This document shows, one piece after another, positions 1 to 9,335 of a DNA stretch of 64,000 nucleotides. Where the stretch lies: the NCBI GenBank assembly GCA_965219855.1, contig CBDCOR010000009.1, positions 62,001 through 126,000 of the forward strand, given 5' to 3'. The stretch is from CAUZIZ01 sp965219855 (GTDB lineage: Bacteria; Acidobacteriota; UBA6911; RPQK01; JAJDTT01). The notes under the pieces were generated by a model, which worked only from the letters and a program-made list of their open reading frames with translations, was not told where the DNA came from and did no database searches. The first letter of the stretch is position 1; each line of letters begins with the position of its first letter. Both the position numbers and the translations under genes were made by a program.

Positions 1-223
1 GGTCCCGCGGATCCGCCGGGGGCTTCTCGCTGTCTCCGTAGCCCCGTAGGTCGGGTGCAACCACCGCGTAGTGCCCGGCTAGCCGGGGCGCCATTTTGTG
101 CCACTCCACATGGGTTTGAGGATACCCGTGCAGCAGCAGGAGAGGGGGGCCAGTACCCCCGTGGACGAGGTTGATCGAAACACCGTTTGCTTTGATCTGA
201 GTCTTCTCAAAGCTTGCGAACAT
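1..223 (-). CDS. alpha/beta hydrolase, haloacetate dehalogenase/epoxide hydrolase type (C-terminus beyond window)
   Basis: The gene runs off the left edge, so only about 74 N-terminal residues are visible. They read MFASFEKTQIKANG, then LLLLHGYPQTHVEWHKMAP and VAPDLRGYGDSEKP, the HG oxyanion-hole motif and DLRGYGDS strand/turn that open alpha/beta hydrolases close to fluoroacetate dehalogenases and soluble epoxide hydrolases. The catalytic nucleophile elbow is outside the window, so the reaction cannot be fixed. The start at 223 is preferred because GGAGG lies about 7 nt upstream; an in-frame ATG at 241 is the alternative. It is divergent from the cytochrome gene at 359. Confidence 0.75.
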   Translation of the reverse strand, partial: MFASFEKTQIKANGVSINLVHGGTGPPLLLLHGYPQTHVEWHKMAPRLAGHYAVVAPDLRGYGDSEKPPADPRD

Positions 224-358
224 CAGACCGTCCTCCGTCATTTGCAGGAACTCGAGTATGCCTGGCTGGGGGGGCGGCCACAAGGCCTGGCCAGTGGCCT
301 GACTGCACTCAGAAGAGACCCCTTGGACTGTCGCGTCCGATAATCCTAGAATGGAGAG

Positions 359-2188
359 GTGTCCAAGCTCCGCGAATTGAGATTGCTCGCCTCCCTCCTG
401 GCATTGCTCGGTTTCTGCTGCCCCGGGGCCCTGGCTCAGGGCGTCTCCCCTTCCCTGCCCTTCCACGATTCGGAGCGCGCCCCCAGTCTCGATCGGAAGG
501 ATACCCATTCTCTCCATAGCAAGGCCCTGCTACGACATCCGGTCGCCCTGGCCCTGGACGACGTGGGACGGCGGCTCTTCGTGGCCAATCGCCGCAGCGG
601 AACCCTTTCGGTGATCGATACCGATGCACTGACGGTGAAGTTCGAGACCCGGGTAGGTAGAACACTTGGAGACCTGGCTCTTGTGCCCAACTGGGACTCG
701 ATCGGAAGGGGCCTGTTGGCAGTGGATGAGGGAGCTCACCAACTCCTGTTACTTTCCCTCCCTGGCCCTGATGTCCGGGACATTCAGGTGCTGGATCGCG
801 TTGCCGTAAACCGTTACCCGGTCAGTGTCACCGTCAGCGCGGATGGAAGGCGCTGCTTTGTTGCCTGCCTTTGGTCCAGGCGGTTGGACCTGATCGGACT
901 GGATCCGGCTGTGGGTCCCCGCTTGCTGGGTTCACTAAAACTGCCAGTCGCGCCGCGCGAGCAGGTGGTGCTGCCGGGCGATGATCGTTTGCTGGTGGCG
1001 GACTCCTTCGGTGGGAAGCTGGCACTGATCGATCTCTCACGAAACCAGGTCGAGCGCGTCCTGGAACTGCCTGCCCACAATATTCGTGGTCTAGCGATGA
1101 CCGCAGACGGCTCACGGCTGCTGGTGGCCCGGCAGAGCATCGACCCCTTTGCTCGCGCCAACCGCGATGACGTCGTGTGGGGCGGACTCATGTCCAATAG
1201 TCTGGTCTCCCTGAGGCTCTCGGATATCCGTTCGCCGACCGGGAATATGCTGGCGTCCATGCGGACGCTGGATCTCGGAGATTTCAGTACTCCTTCAGGC
1301 GACCCTCAAACGGTGATCGTGGGACAAGATGGTGAGGTGATGGTGGCCATCGGGGGCGTTGGCCGAGTCGCCATCGGTGAGCACACCTGGCCGCGACTGG
1401 ATCACGTCAAAGTGGGACGCCGTCCCAGGGCTTTGGCTTCTGGCTCCGATGGGCGCCTGTACGTGGCCAACACGCTCTCGAATTCGATTTCCGTCATTGA
1501 CATACGTTCCCGGAAGCCAGTAAAGGAGCTCTCGCTCGGAATGCACCCCGCTCTCAATCAGGCCGACGAGGGCGAGCTGCTGTTCTACGACGCTACACTT
1601 TCGCTGCGAGGCTGGATGAGCTGCCACAGCTGCCACTCGGACGGACACAGCAACGGGCTCCTGGTCGACACCCTTGGCGATGGGAATTACGGCGCGCCCA
1701 AGCGCGTTCCTTCCCTTCTCGGTGTGGGTGACAGCGGCCCCTGGGCGTGGAATGGCGGCATGTCCGCTCTCGAAGACCAGATTCGTAAATCGCTTCGAAC
1801 TACTCTCCACACTCGGAATGTTTCAGAGGAAAAGGTGCAGGCCCTGGCAACATTTCTGCGCACGCTGCAGCCACCCCAGCTGCCAGCGATCGGCTCTGAG
1901 GTTTCCGTTCGAAGGGGCGCGAAAGTGTTCGTCAGCAGCGGCTGTCAACACTGTCACAAGCCTCCCTCTTATACGACGAAGACTGCACGCGACGTCGGGC
2001 TTGCCGACGAAGTCGGCAATCGCCAATTCAACCCTCCCTCCCTGCGCGGGGTCGGATTGCGTTCTTCCTTCTTCCACGATGGCCGCGCCCAAAGCCTGAG
2101 GGAGGTCTTCGAAGTCCACCGACACCCGAATCAGCAGATCTCCACAAGCGAAATCACGGATCTCATTGCCTTTCTGTCGACACTGTAA
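359..2188 (+). CDS. exported YVTN beta-propeller protein fused to a di-heme cytochrome c (MauG/CcpA-like)
   Basis: The 609-residue product starts at GTG, preceded by GGAGAG. An N-terminal signal peptide (LLASLLALLGFCCPGALAQ) points to export. Residues of about 60-400 form repeated beta-propeller blades of the YVTN type (FVANRRSGTLSVIDT, LYVANTLSNSISVIDI). The C-terminal third carries two CxxCH heme sites (CHSCH near residue 424 and CQHCH near 530) and the motifs FNPPSLRGVG and SSFFHDGRAQSLREV seen in di-heme cytochrome c peroxidase/MauG proteins. It is probably a periplasmic redox enzyme or electron-transfer protein; the substrate is unknown. It converges with the phosphotriesterase homologue at 2323. 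Confidence 0.85.
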   Translation: MSKLRELRLLASLLALLGFCCPGALAQGVSPSLPFHDSERAPSLDRKDTHSLHSKALLRHPVALALDDVGRRLFVANRRSGTLSVIDTDALTVKFETRVGRTLGDLALVPNWDSIGRGLLAVDEGAHQLLLLSLPGPDVRDIQVLDRVAVNRYPVSVTVSADGRRCFVACLWSRRLDLIGLDPAVGPRLLGSLKLPVAPREQVVLPGDDRLLVADSFGGKLALIDLSRNQVERVLELPAHNIRGLAMTADGSRLLVARQSIDPFARANRDDVVWGGLMSNSLVSLRLSDIRSPTGNMLASMRTLDLGDFSTPSGDPQTVIVGQDGEVMVAIGGVGRVAIGEHTWPRLDHVKVGRRPRALASGSDGRLYVANTLSNSISVIDIRSRKPVKELSLGMHPALNQADEGELLFYDATLSLRGWMSCHSCHSDGHSNGLLVDTLGDGNYGAPKRVPSLLGVGDSGPWAWNGGMSALEDQIRKSLRTTLHTRNVSEEKVQALATFLRTLQPPQLPAIGSEVSVRRGAKVFVSSGCQHCHKPPSYTTKTARDVGLADEVGNRQFNPPSLRGVGLRSSFFHDGRAQSLREVFEVHRHPNQQISTSEITDLIAFLSTL

Positions 2189-2322
2189 GGGTTGACCAGG
2201 TGACGCAGTTCCGGGATACACATGCCTCAAGGGTCGCTGTGCCGTGACGATAGATCTCTTCGTCGGCGAGGTTCTCGAGGACAAGCTTGTGGGCGCTTGG
2301 CGGGTGTCTTGTATCCGGAAAT

Positions 2323-3456
2323 CTAACCAGGCTTGGCAAAGGTCAGGACCCGCTGGGGGTTTTCCACCATGATCAGCCGGAGGGCTTCCTCTGCTACCCC
2401 TCGCCTTCTCAGCTCGGGTAGCACGAATTCCATGACGTAGGAGAAACCCATGCCGCCGTAGGTTTTGAGCATGGTCTTGGTGCACACATCCTGGGAAAGG
2501 AGCAGGCGATCGGCATGACCGTCCTTCACCAGCTGCACGATGGACTGGGCGACCTCGTAGTCGTGGATACGGCCCAGCCGCGGAATCACCTCTCCGAAAA
2601 GATCGAATTGGATGTACACGCCCCGCTCGAGCAGACGCTTCATGTAGGGGATATCAGTAGCTATGTGGTTTGCATGGCCGATGATGACCCGGTTCAAGTC
2701 TGCTCCCTCTGAGGCGACTAGATCCAGAGTGGTGAACTTCTCCTCTCCGGCTCCCGCATGGTGGAAGGAGATGGCGGCACCGGTGGCGCGGCTGGCTCGA
2801 GCTGCCGCTCGGGCACCCTTCAGCTCGCTTGCTTTCAGTCCCCTGCCAACCCCGACCTCACCGATGATCCCGGAACGGATCGGGGTTCCGGCGACTCCGA
2901 CCGTGACGTCTCGGATGATGATCTTGGCCAGGTCCTCTACGGTTCGCTGGTCCATGTCCGGTGGGTGAAAGCTCTCAATGTAGAATCCCGATCCCATGAT
3001 CAGGTGCAGACCGCTGGCATTGGAGATCTGGAGCAGGCCCGAGGGGTCCCTTCCCAGTCCGATGCTGGTACAGTCGACGATTCCACTGCCTCCCCAGCGC
3101 TTGAAATCCAGCACTTCGCGGAGGGCCAGATCGACGTCGCTTAGCAGGAGATTGTCCTGGTTTTCAGACACCCAGGTCCGCATCTTGCTGAGGTTGCCGA
3201 GGGTGACAGGTTCCTCGTAAAAACTTGCATTAGTGGCGCTTTTGATCCGATCCCCGGGTTTTCCCCGGTAATCGATCAAGACGTGCTCGTGCATGATGGT
3301 AGGTCCCAATAGCTTGGGCTCTATGGGTCCCTTCACCGTCAAGATCTTTCCTGAGAGGTCGGGAATGAGTGTGTCTGCAGCGCCGATCGCGATCGGGAGA
3401 CCCACGATCGCGAATAGGCCCAGAGTAAGGAGGAGTGTTTTTGAAAGAGACGTCAT
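2323..3456 (-). CDS. exported phosphotriesterase-family amidohydrolase
   Basis: The 377-residue protein has a Sec-type signal peptide (KTLLLTLGLFAIVGLPIAIGAA) and a TIM-barrel metal-dependent hydrolase domain. Visible metal ligands are HEH near residue 56 (strand 1 HxH), EVGVGRG (a Glu where phosphotriesterase has its carboxylated Lys, as in the PHP homologues), SFHHAGAG and IIGHANH His residues on strands 5 and 6, and SQD near the end for the strand-8 Asp. Family members hydrolyse phosphotriesters, lactones or unknown esters; Glu in place of Lys argues for a PHP/lactonase-like member. Most family members are cytoplasmic, so the signal peptide is worth noting. Confidence 0.85.
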   Translation of the reverse strand: MTSLSKTLLLTLGLFAIVGLPIAIGAADTLIPDLSGKILTVKGPIEPKLLGPTIMHEHVLIDYRGKPGDRIKSATNASFYEEPVTLGNLSKMRTWVSENQDNLLLSDVDLALREVLDFKRWGGSGIVDCTSIGLGRDPSGLLQISNASGLHLIMGSGFYIESFHPPDMDQRTVEDLAKIIIRDVTVGVAGTPIRSGIIGEVGVGRGLKASELKGARAAARASRATGAAISFHHAGAGEEKFTTLDLVASEGADLNRVIIGHANHIATDIPYMKRLLERGVYIQFDLFGEVIPRLGRIHDYEVAQSIVQLVKDGHADRLLLSQDVCTKTMLKTYGGMGFSYVMEFVLPELRRRGVAEEALRLIMVENPQRVLTFAKPG

Positions 3457-3652
3457 GGTTCACCATCCTGGACGCACTGTCTTCGTCGGGAATCGTAGAC
3501 CCTTCGGGATGCAGTTTGCAAGCTCGCCACGAACCGACGTTGGGTTCGTCCGAGACTCCGCTCAGCCTTGATTTCCGGAGGTGTCCCCATTAAATTGCAG
3601 ACATGCGCTGTCGCGGTCCAGCCCCTGTCTGCTTTGTCGTGACGGTCTCCTT

Positions 3653-4879
3653 GTGAAGATCCTTCGTTTTTCCCACGACTATCTGGTCAACACGGGCGGC
3701 ATGATGGCCCATCTTCAGGCATTGAACGCTGCCCTCGTGAAGCTGGACGGCGTAGAGGTGATCCAGACGTTTCTGGTTGGCACATCGCATATGGACGAGT
3801 TGGAAGCGTCGGGACGAGTCGAGCGGAGGGGGCAAGAGTGGTTCCAGCCCGATACCGGAATTCGCTTGTTCCCGTGTGTGGTTCCCATGCGCACCAAGGG
3901 GCGGACTGAGATGGATTCCGAGGAGGCTTTGGCTTCTTTCGAACGCCATTTGGAGAAGCTACTCGAGCGGGAGCAGCCGGACCTTCTACACGTCCATATC
4001 GTCCGGCATTGGGTACAAGTGGTGGCGTTGCGCGTAGCGCGCCGTCACCGTCTTCCCAGCGTCCTCACTCATCATGATGGGATGCCCGCCAAATCCGAGA
4101 TGGTGGAGATACTCCAGGAGGCTACCCAGCTGGTGGACCGAACCTGTGCGATCAGCGGTTTTTCTGCATCGGCCCTTCCCGGGGGACCGGTGGATTACCA
4201 GGGTTTCTTTGTGGATCGGGATTTCTGGAATCCTGCCCAGGGCGATGCCGCAGGCGTCCAGGGGTGGCGTCGGAAGTTAGCACCTGACACAGGACATAGG
4301 CTCCTGGTCTATCCTGCGCGATTTATCCCGAGGAAGAACCATGCGTTTCTGATCCAAGGGATGTATTGGCTGCTGCAGCGGGCGGCTATCCGGGACTCAG
4401 GCCTGGTCCCACATCTTGCCCTGCCGGGTCCCACGCTCCCAGAACGTCTTGGTTACCAGGAAAGTCTCGAAACGATGGCCGCTCGGCTGGGTGTGGCGGA
4501 GCGGATTTCCTTCCTCAACAACCTCGCTCCGGCGGATTTGCGCGAACTCTACGCTGCTGCCGACGTCGTAGTCTATCCGGCTCGCAACGAAGGAGCAGGG
4601 CGTTGCCATCTCGAGGGCATGCTGCTCGGTTGTTGCGCGGCGGTAGCTAACGACGGTGGGCTGGTGGAGTACATTCAGGATGGAGTCAACGGAATCACTT
4701 TTTCACCGGATTCGATGAAGGAACTGGTGGGAGGCCTCGAATCGGTACTGCTCTCGGATGAATTTCGAGGGAAGCTGGCAGCCACCGGCAGGGCAGCGGC
4801 GGAGCGCCTGACGTTGGGCCGCTATGCCCGTGACCATGTGGAGTTGTACGGGAAGCTGATCGATGAGGGGTCTTCATGA
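3653..4879 (+). CDS. glycosyltransferase family 4 (GT-B fold)
   Basis: The protein begins VKILRFSHDYLVNTGGM, a typical GT4 N-terminal strand and Gly-rich loop, and ends with the donor-binding Rossmann domain. The latter contains LLVYPARFIPRKNHAFLI, the ADVVVYPARNEGAGRCHLEGM region with the E-x7-E-like retaining GT motif, and AVANDGGLVEYIQDGVNG. It probably transfers a nucleotide-activated sugar; donor and acceptor are not readable. The GTG at 3653 is chosen because homology begins there; an open frame extends to 3581 without a convincing RBS. The stop overlaps the next ATG (ATGA), so the pair is translationally coupled. Confidence 0.8.
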   Translation: MKILRFSHDYLVNTGGMMAHLQALNAALVKLDGVEVIQTFLVGTSHMDELEASGRVERRGQEWFQPDTGIRLFPCVVPMRTKGRTEMDSEEALASFERHLEKLLEREQPDLLHVHIVRHWVQVVALRVARRHRLPSVLTHHDGMPAKSEMVEILQEATQLVDRTCAISGFSASALPGGPVDYQGFFVDRDFWNPAQGDAAGVQGWRRKLAPDTGHRLLVYPARFIPRKNHAFLIQGMYWLLQRAAIRDSGLVPHLALPGPTLPERLGYQESLETMAARLGVAERISFLNNLAPADLRELYAAADVVVYPARNEGAGRCHLEGMLLGCCAAVANDGGLVEYIQDGVNGITFSPDSMKELVGGLESVLLSDEFRGKLAATGRAAAERLTLGRYARDHVELYGKLIDEGSS

Positions 4880-6093
4880 GCAGACCCTTGATCATCATCT
4901 CCCGAAATCCCGCTTCCTATCTTTCAGGACACAGTATCTTCGCCTGGCAGCTATCCGAGTTTCTGGGAGGCAGCGCCCAGGTGCCGGTAGTGCACATCAC
5001 CCACACCACCGATGAGGGCCCCCGGCACAGCGTCGAGATCACGCCTCCCGTGTCGGCTCCCTTGTACCGGCGGATAGAGGTTGAATACCAGGCCATGGAG
5101 AAGGTGCCCCACAGCCTCAGCTCTTGCGCTGTCGCCGATGCGGTAGACGCCGTGCTTCAGGAGCATCCGGAGGGAGTTTGTGGAGTACTTGCCATTGCAC
5201 CGCTCAGCTATCTTGCCGACGTCGTGAACGTCTGTCTGCCTAGCATAACGCCAGTGGTCAGCCTGCTACGCGGCACTGACACCCTGGTCTTGACTCAGGC
5301 GTGGGGAAAGACGGCTTCAGGTCAGCGATATCGTCGAGCACTGGACGCATGTAGTGGGATCTTCACCGTGTCCCATTGGCTTCTTGATCTGGCGGCTGGG
5401 ATCGGTATTCCTGTCACGGGTGTGGTCGCGCCGGTGACCTTCCATCCCTTCGCGCTGGAGACCTTCGATACCGACGCCGAGGAGCTGATCAAGAGGCTTC
5501 TCCCCGGATCAAATAGCGCGGGCCAGAAGCTGGTTGTCTTTGCGGGTCGGATGGCAGCCGAGAAGGGTGCCCTCAAAGTCGCGAACGTGATTGATAAGCT
5601 TCTGAGCCTGGACTCATCCTTCGTCGCAGTCATGGCCGGCTCCGGTCCTGAACGATCGAAGGTAGAGCAGGTTCTTGCGACCCACGCCTCGAACGGTCGC
5701 GCTTGGGTGGGCCCCCTTACCTTCCCCAAGGTGCTGGCACTGGCCAAACGGACCGATCTGATGGTGATGGGTTCTGGTTTGGAAGACGGAACGACCTTCA
5801 CTGAAGCCATCAGCAGCTCCACGGTTACCTTTGCTGCAGCGGGAGCTCCGGTGCTCTTCGCTACCGGCCCCCGCTCTGGTGGTATTGCCGAGGCTGTGGG
5901 GGAAGAGAACCTCCGCTGGTGTGAATCGCTGCCCGGCGTTGAGTCCTGGCCTGAGGCGATCGTGGATCTGTTTCACGATGGACCTCGCTGTCAAAGGATC
6001 GCGACCGAAAACCGGGACGCCGGAAAGGCCTTTGAGATTCACACCGTGCTTGCCCAGCTTATGAAAGTCTTCGGGATCAAGCTTTCGGGTTGA
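4876..6093 (+). CDS. glycosyltransferase, GT4-like
   Basis: The 405-residue product overlaps the upstream glycosyltransferase by 4 nt (ATGA). The N-terminal half (IIISRNPASYLSGHSIFAWQL) resembles a GT-B acceptor domain with a GHS-type loop. The C-terminal half has LVVFAGRMAAEKGALKV, VMAGSGPERSKVEQ, WVGPLTFPKVLALAKRTDLMVMGSG and DGTTFTEAIS, the donor domain with the last motif at the place of the usual EGxxxxxxEA. The two genes likely act sequentially on one glycan or glycolipid; the product is unknown. Confidence 0.75.
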   Translation: MSRPLIIISRNPASYLSGHSIFAWQLSEFLGGSAQVPVVHITHTTDEGPRHSVEITPPVSAPLYRRIEVEYQAMEKVPHSLSSCAVADAVDAVLQEHPEGVCGVLAIAPLSYLADVVNVCLPSITPVVSLLRGTDTLVLTQAWGKTASGQRYRRALDACSGIFTVSHWLLDLAAGIGIPVTGVVAPVTFHPFALETFDTDAEELIKRLLPGSNSAGQKLVVFAGRMAAEKGALKVANVIDKLLSLDSSFVAVMAGSGPERSKVEQVLATHASNGRAWVGPLTFPKVLALAKRTDLMVMGSGLEDGTTFTEAISSSTVTFAAAGAPVLFATGPRSGGIAEAVGEENLRWCESLPGVESWPEAIVDLFHDGPRCQRIATENRDAGKAFEIHTVLAQLMKVFGIKLSG

Positions 6094-6312
6094 ATCCGAC
6101 CCTCGCCTTTGCCTCTGCTCCGATCTCACCTTTTGAATCGCATCAAGGTTGCCCCCGGCCGCTGACGGCCTGTTTTCCGATCTTGCCATCACTTACGATT
6201 GACGGGAACGGCTGAGGCAAGGGCAAAGGCAAAGGCAGAGCCAAGGCACCCGGTTGGGTCGCTCAACTGCCGTCTGCAGGAGGAAAATAAATCTGTTAAT
6301 GTAATCGCTGCT

Positions 6313-7206
6313 ATGGAGGAGAAGAGGCAAAAATCAGCTTCCCCACGACACCCTTCCTGGCTCAAGGTGCGGGCGCCCTTTGGCGAGGGAGTGCATGACC
6401 TCAAACGGCTGCTGGGTGGCCTCAAGCTGCACACCGTGTGCGAGGAAGCGCACTGTCCCAACATGGGAGAGTGCTGGGATCATGGGGTCGCAACCTTCAT
6501 GATTCTGGGGAAGATCTGCACTCGTGGGTGCCGCTACTGTGCGGTCTCAAAGGGCGCACCCCTGTCCCTGGATCGCCAGGAGCCCCGGCGCGTAGCCGAG
6601 GCGGTGCGTGTCATGGGCCTTAAGCATGCCGTCATTACCTCGGTCGATCGAGATGACCTCGAGGATGGCGGCGCGGCGACCTTTGCCGAGACTGTCTCGG
6701 AGGTTCGACGGCTCCACCCTGGCTGTGTTATCGAAGTGCTGATTCCCGACTTCAAGGGATCTGAGCGCGCGCTTCGGGTCGTGCTCGACTCGCGTCCCCA
6801 CATTCTCAACCATAATATCGAGACGGTGCCCCGACTTTTCCCCTCAGCTCGTGGCGGCGGGGACTACGCGCGGTCCTTGAAGGTGTTGTCGCAGGCGCGT
6901 GAGATCTCAGCCGATGTCGTGACCAAGACCGGAATGATGCTGGGCCTGGGAGAGAAGGAAGACGAAATCCGGAGTGTCATGGAGGATCTGGTGGAACGTC
7001 GAGTCGGAATTCTGACCCTGGGGCAGTATCTTCGCCCCTCTTCCTGGCATCTGCCCGTCGATCGTTTCTACCATCCAGAGGAGTTTGAGCATTGGAGGCA
7101 GGTAGGACAGGATATGGGGTTCGAGCATGTTGAAAGTGGTCCCCTGGTACGCTCCAGCTACCTGGCTGATCGACAGTTTGCTTCGTTTAAGGGGGACAAG
7201 TCGTGA
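6313..7206 (+). CDS. lipA: lipoyl synthase
   Basis: This radical SAM enzyme inserts two sulfurs into octanoyl groups on E2 and H-protein subunits. With the start at 6313 the product is 297 residues, the normal size. C43, C48 and C54 (CEEAHCPNMGEC) bind the auxiliary sacrificed [4Fe-4S] cluster, and C69, C73 and C76 (CTRGCRYC) the radical SAM cluster. The conserved C-terminal RSSY is present (VRSSYLA). The open frame reaches back to 6199 but homology starts at MEEKRQK. An AGGAGG at about 6280 is rather far from this ATG, so the start is less certain than the function. No lipB is visible next to it. Confidence 0.95.
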   Translation: MEEKRQKSASPRHPSWLKVRAPFGEGVHDLKRLLGGLKLHTVCEEAHCPNMGECWDHGVATFMILGKICTRGCRYCAVSKGAPLSLDRQEPRRVAEAVRVMGLKHAVITSVDRDDLEDGGAATFAETVSEVRRLHPGCVIEVLIPDFKGSERALRVVLDSRPHILNHNIETVPRLFPSARGGGDYARSLKVLSQAREISADVVTKTGMMLGLGEKEDEIRSVMEDLVERRVGILTLGQYLRPSSWHLPVDRFYHPEEFEHWRQVGQDMGFEHVESGPLVRSSYLADRQFASFKGDKS

Positions 7207-7240
7207 ACCCCCCCGTTGTCGTAAGGAGGAAGAGAGAGAC

Positions 7241-7789
7241 ATGCCCAGGTATTTGCCGGTTCCATCAGCTGCCGCCAGTGAGAAGGTCAAATCCATCTAT
7301 GCCGACGTCGAGGGTAGAGTAGGTTTCGTTCCCAACCTCATCGGCACATGGGCTCACAGCGAGAACTTCGTAGGGGCCGTGACGGATCTCTATAAGACGG
7401 TCACCGGCGAAACGGGTTTGAGTGAAAAGATCCGCCAGCTGGTCATCTTGAAGACTTGCAAGTTGGACAAATGTCCCTACACGATTGCTCACTACACCCC
7501 GAAAGCCCTGGAATCCGGTTGGAGTGAAGAGCACATCGATGCCCTGGAGACATACTCTGAGAGTGATTTATTTGCCTACTACGAGAAGGAAACTTTGGAG
7601 TTGGCGGAATTGGTCACCTCTCGACCCGACGACATTTCGGACGATTTTTGGACCCAGTTGAACAACCACTACACCTCGGATCAGGTAGTTGAGCTGATCA
7701 CTCTCATCGGCTTCATCAACATGGTCAACCGCCTGGCTTTGGCGCTGCAAGTCGAACTCGATCCGCAGTCGAAGGAAACTCCGGCCTAG
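7241..7789 (+). CDS. carboxymuconolactone decarboxylase/AhpD-like protein
   Basis: The 182-residue protein starts at an ATG with AAGGAGGA 9 nt upstream. It has the AhpD-like pattern FVPNLIGTWAHSENFVGAV followed by LSEKIRQLVILKTCKLDKCPYTIAHYT, in which a conserved Cys and His are placed as in CMD-family peroxidase/disulfide reductase helices, although the Cys pair spacing (C-x4-C) differs from the canonical CxxC. The usual role would be alkylhydroperoxidase-type antioxidant chemistry; this is inferred. The stop codon TAG is part of the CTAG target duplicated by the adjacent MITE. Confidence 0.75.
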   Translation: MPRYLPVPSAAASEKVKSIYADVEGRVGFVPNLIGTWAHSENFVGAVTDLYKTVTGETGLSEKIRQLVILKTCKLDKCPYTIAHYTPKALESGWSEEHIDALETYSESDLFAYYEKETLELAELVTSRPDDISDDFWTQLNNHYTSDQVVELITLIGFINMVNRLALALQVELDPQSKETPA

Positions 7790-8061
7790 GAGCCTGTCCG
7801 AGTAATGGTGCGGGTTGCGAGAATGGGGCTTGCGAGGCGAGATCAAGGCGGGAGGAGGAAGTCGATGTTCTGCCATCTACGACGACGACCAACGCAGAGA
7901 TCGGCCGCAACCCCCATTCTCCCTTCGGGTTACAGGCGGCGTCAGCCCATCTGCTGTGTTCGGGCTCCTCGACGATGGCCGAACATCGAGAGCGTCGCCC
8001 TGCCTTGCAGCTGGACCAACGGCGCCTGTAACTCAACCCACACCATTACTCGGACAGGCTC
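7790..8061. mobile_element. 272-bp MITE with long terminal inverted repeats and CTAG target duplication
   Basis: The two ends are inverted copies that begin GAGCCTGTCCGAGTAATGG and stay alike for about 30 bp. CTAG flanks both sides (7786-7789 and 8062-8065), giving a 4-bp target duplication. There is no coding capacity for a transposase. An inner inverted pair (GAGAATGGGG near 7821 with its partner near 7915) could let the whole element fold. The ends resemble those of the ISNCY-like element at 45791 (GCCCGTCCG core, also in CTAG), so that class of transposase may mobilise it. It sits exactly at the stop codon of the AhpD-like gene. Confidence 0.85.
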
Positions 8062-8155
8062 CTAGAGCGTGGAGCAGAGCGCGTCGGGTGGGCCTTGGCA
8101 CTACACCCCGACAACCAGAAGGATCGTTGCGACCTGGCCCGCCGAAGGAGGGGAG

Positions 8156-8566
8156 ATGAAGCCGGAAGCGTCCAGCCATAAGGTACTCGGAGTCCCGATC
8201 GAAGTTCGGTTTCGAGACATGGACAGCATGGGGCACGTGAACAATGCCGTCTACTTCACCTACCTGGAGATGGCTCGGGTCGCCTTCTATCGGCATTTTA
8301 TGGGAGCTACCCAGATCGAAGATCTGGAAATGATTGCGGCAAAGGCTACCTGCGAATTCCGCTCTCCGGCCACCTGGAATGATCGACTGCTTGTCCGGAT
8401 CTGGGTGTCCCGGGTGGGAACAACCAGCTTCGACTTCGATTACGAGATCAAGGACGAGAATACCGGGCGTCTAATCGCCACGGCACAAACGATCCAGGTT
8501 GCCTGGGACTATCGAACCGACTCGAAGAAGTTGGTGCCGCAGCGATTGAGAGAGCTCCTATTGTGA
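8156..8566 (+). CDS. acyl-CoA thioesterase, 4HBT hotdog fold
   Basis: The 136-residue protein has the YbgC/4-hydroxybenzoyl-CoA thioesterase signature IEVRFRDMDSMGHVNNAVYFTYLE, including the catalytic Asp of the RxxDMDxMGHVNNxxY pattern. It would hydrolyse acyl-CoA thioesters in the cytoplasm. ATG at 8156 follows AAGGAGGGG; the open frame extends upstream to 8069, next to the MITE, but has no homology there. Its stop overlaps the following HAD gene by 4 nt (GTGA), suggesting cotranscription. The MITE lies 91 bp upstream and may have displaced the native promoter. Confidence 0.88.
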   Translation: MKPEASSHKVLGVPIEVRFRDMDSMGHVNNAVYFTYLEMARVAFYRHFMGATQIEDLEMIAAKATCEFRSPATWNDRLLVRIWVSRVGTTSFDFDYEIKDENTGRLIATAQTIQVAWDYRTDSKKLVPQRLRELLL

Positions 8567-9330
8567 CCCAGATTGACGGGTTCCCCTGCCAAGCGATTTT
8601 CTTCGATCTCTTCAACACTCTTATTCTCTTCGACCGTAGTTGCCTTCCCCGGTTAGAGCTCGAGGGGAAACCAAGTTACAGCACCAGCCCGGAAGTCTTC
8701 CGCCGGCTCCAGGAAGCCTATCCCACCGAGTGTGGCTTTGATCGTTTCCATCAGGAGTACCTCGAGTCGCAGCGGCTGGTGGGGGAGCTGAGAAGCCGAG
8801 ATCATCGCGAGTACTCTTGCCTGCAGCGATTCGAAATCCTTGGGCAGGGCCTTCGGCTCGATCAGAAAGCCGCAGAGTTGATGGCACAGGTTCACATGGA
8901 ACAAGTCTTCAATGCCATGTTCCTGCCAAAAGAGCGGCGGGCAGTATTGGAGAAGCTGAGGGCCCGGCGTCTTATCCTGGCTTCTAATTTCGACGATGCT
9001 CCCACGCTGCGCCGGGCCCTGCGAGAGTTCCAGATGGAGGCCTACTTCCAATCGGTATTCATCTCAGACGAGATGGGATGGCGAAAGCCGGCCAGGGGGT
9101 TCTTCGAGATACTGATTCGGGAGACAGGAGTCGATCCGAAGCGCTGCTTGTATGTGGGGGATGATCCTTACGCCGACGTAGTTGGCGCCGTGGAGACTGG
9201 ATTTCAGGTGGCCTGGCTTTCAGAACGCCAGAACCAGGAAACTCCGCTTCGAGCCCCACGCTGGATCATCCACAGTCTCCCCGAGCTGGTCGACATTGTG
9301 ATGAGAGGTTGCGATGGGGTCAGGGGGTGA
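8563..9330 (+). CDS. HAD-superfamily hydrolase (haloacid dehalogenase-like)
   Basis: The 255-residue product has HAD motif I as FFDLFNTLI (nucleophile Asp; the second Asp position is Asn, as in the dehalogenase-like subgroup rather than in phosphatases with DxD), motif II SNFDD, the motif III Lys in GWRKPARGFFE, and motif IV VGDDPYADVVGA. A helical cap lies between residues of about 25 and 110. It is either a phosphatase or a dehalogenase acting on a small molecule. GTG start overlaps the thioesterase stop. Confidence 0.82.
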   Translation: MTQIDGFPCQAIFFDLFNTLILFDRSCLPRLELEGKPSYSTSPEVFRRLQEAYPTECGFDRFHQEYLESQRLVGELRSRDHREYSCLQRFEILGQGLRLDQKAAELMAQVHMEQVFNAMFLPKERRAVLEKLRARRLILASNFDDAPTLRRALREFQMEAYFQSVFISDEMGWRKPARGFFEILIRETGVDPKRCLYVGDDPYADVVGAVETGFQVAWLSERQNQETPLRAPRWIIHSLPELVDIVMRGCDGVRG

Positions 9331-9335
9331 CTCCT

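Noticed and set aside
98..519. Plus-strand ORFs at the left edge
   Set aside because: The minus strand encodes a clear alpha/beta hydrolase N-terminus there, so these are shadows.
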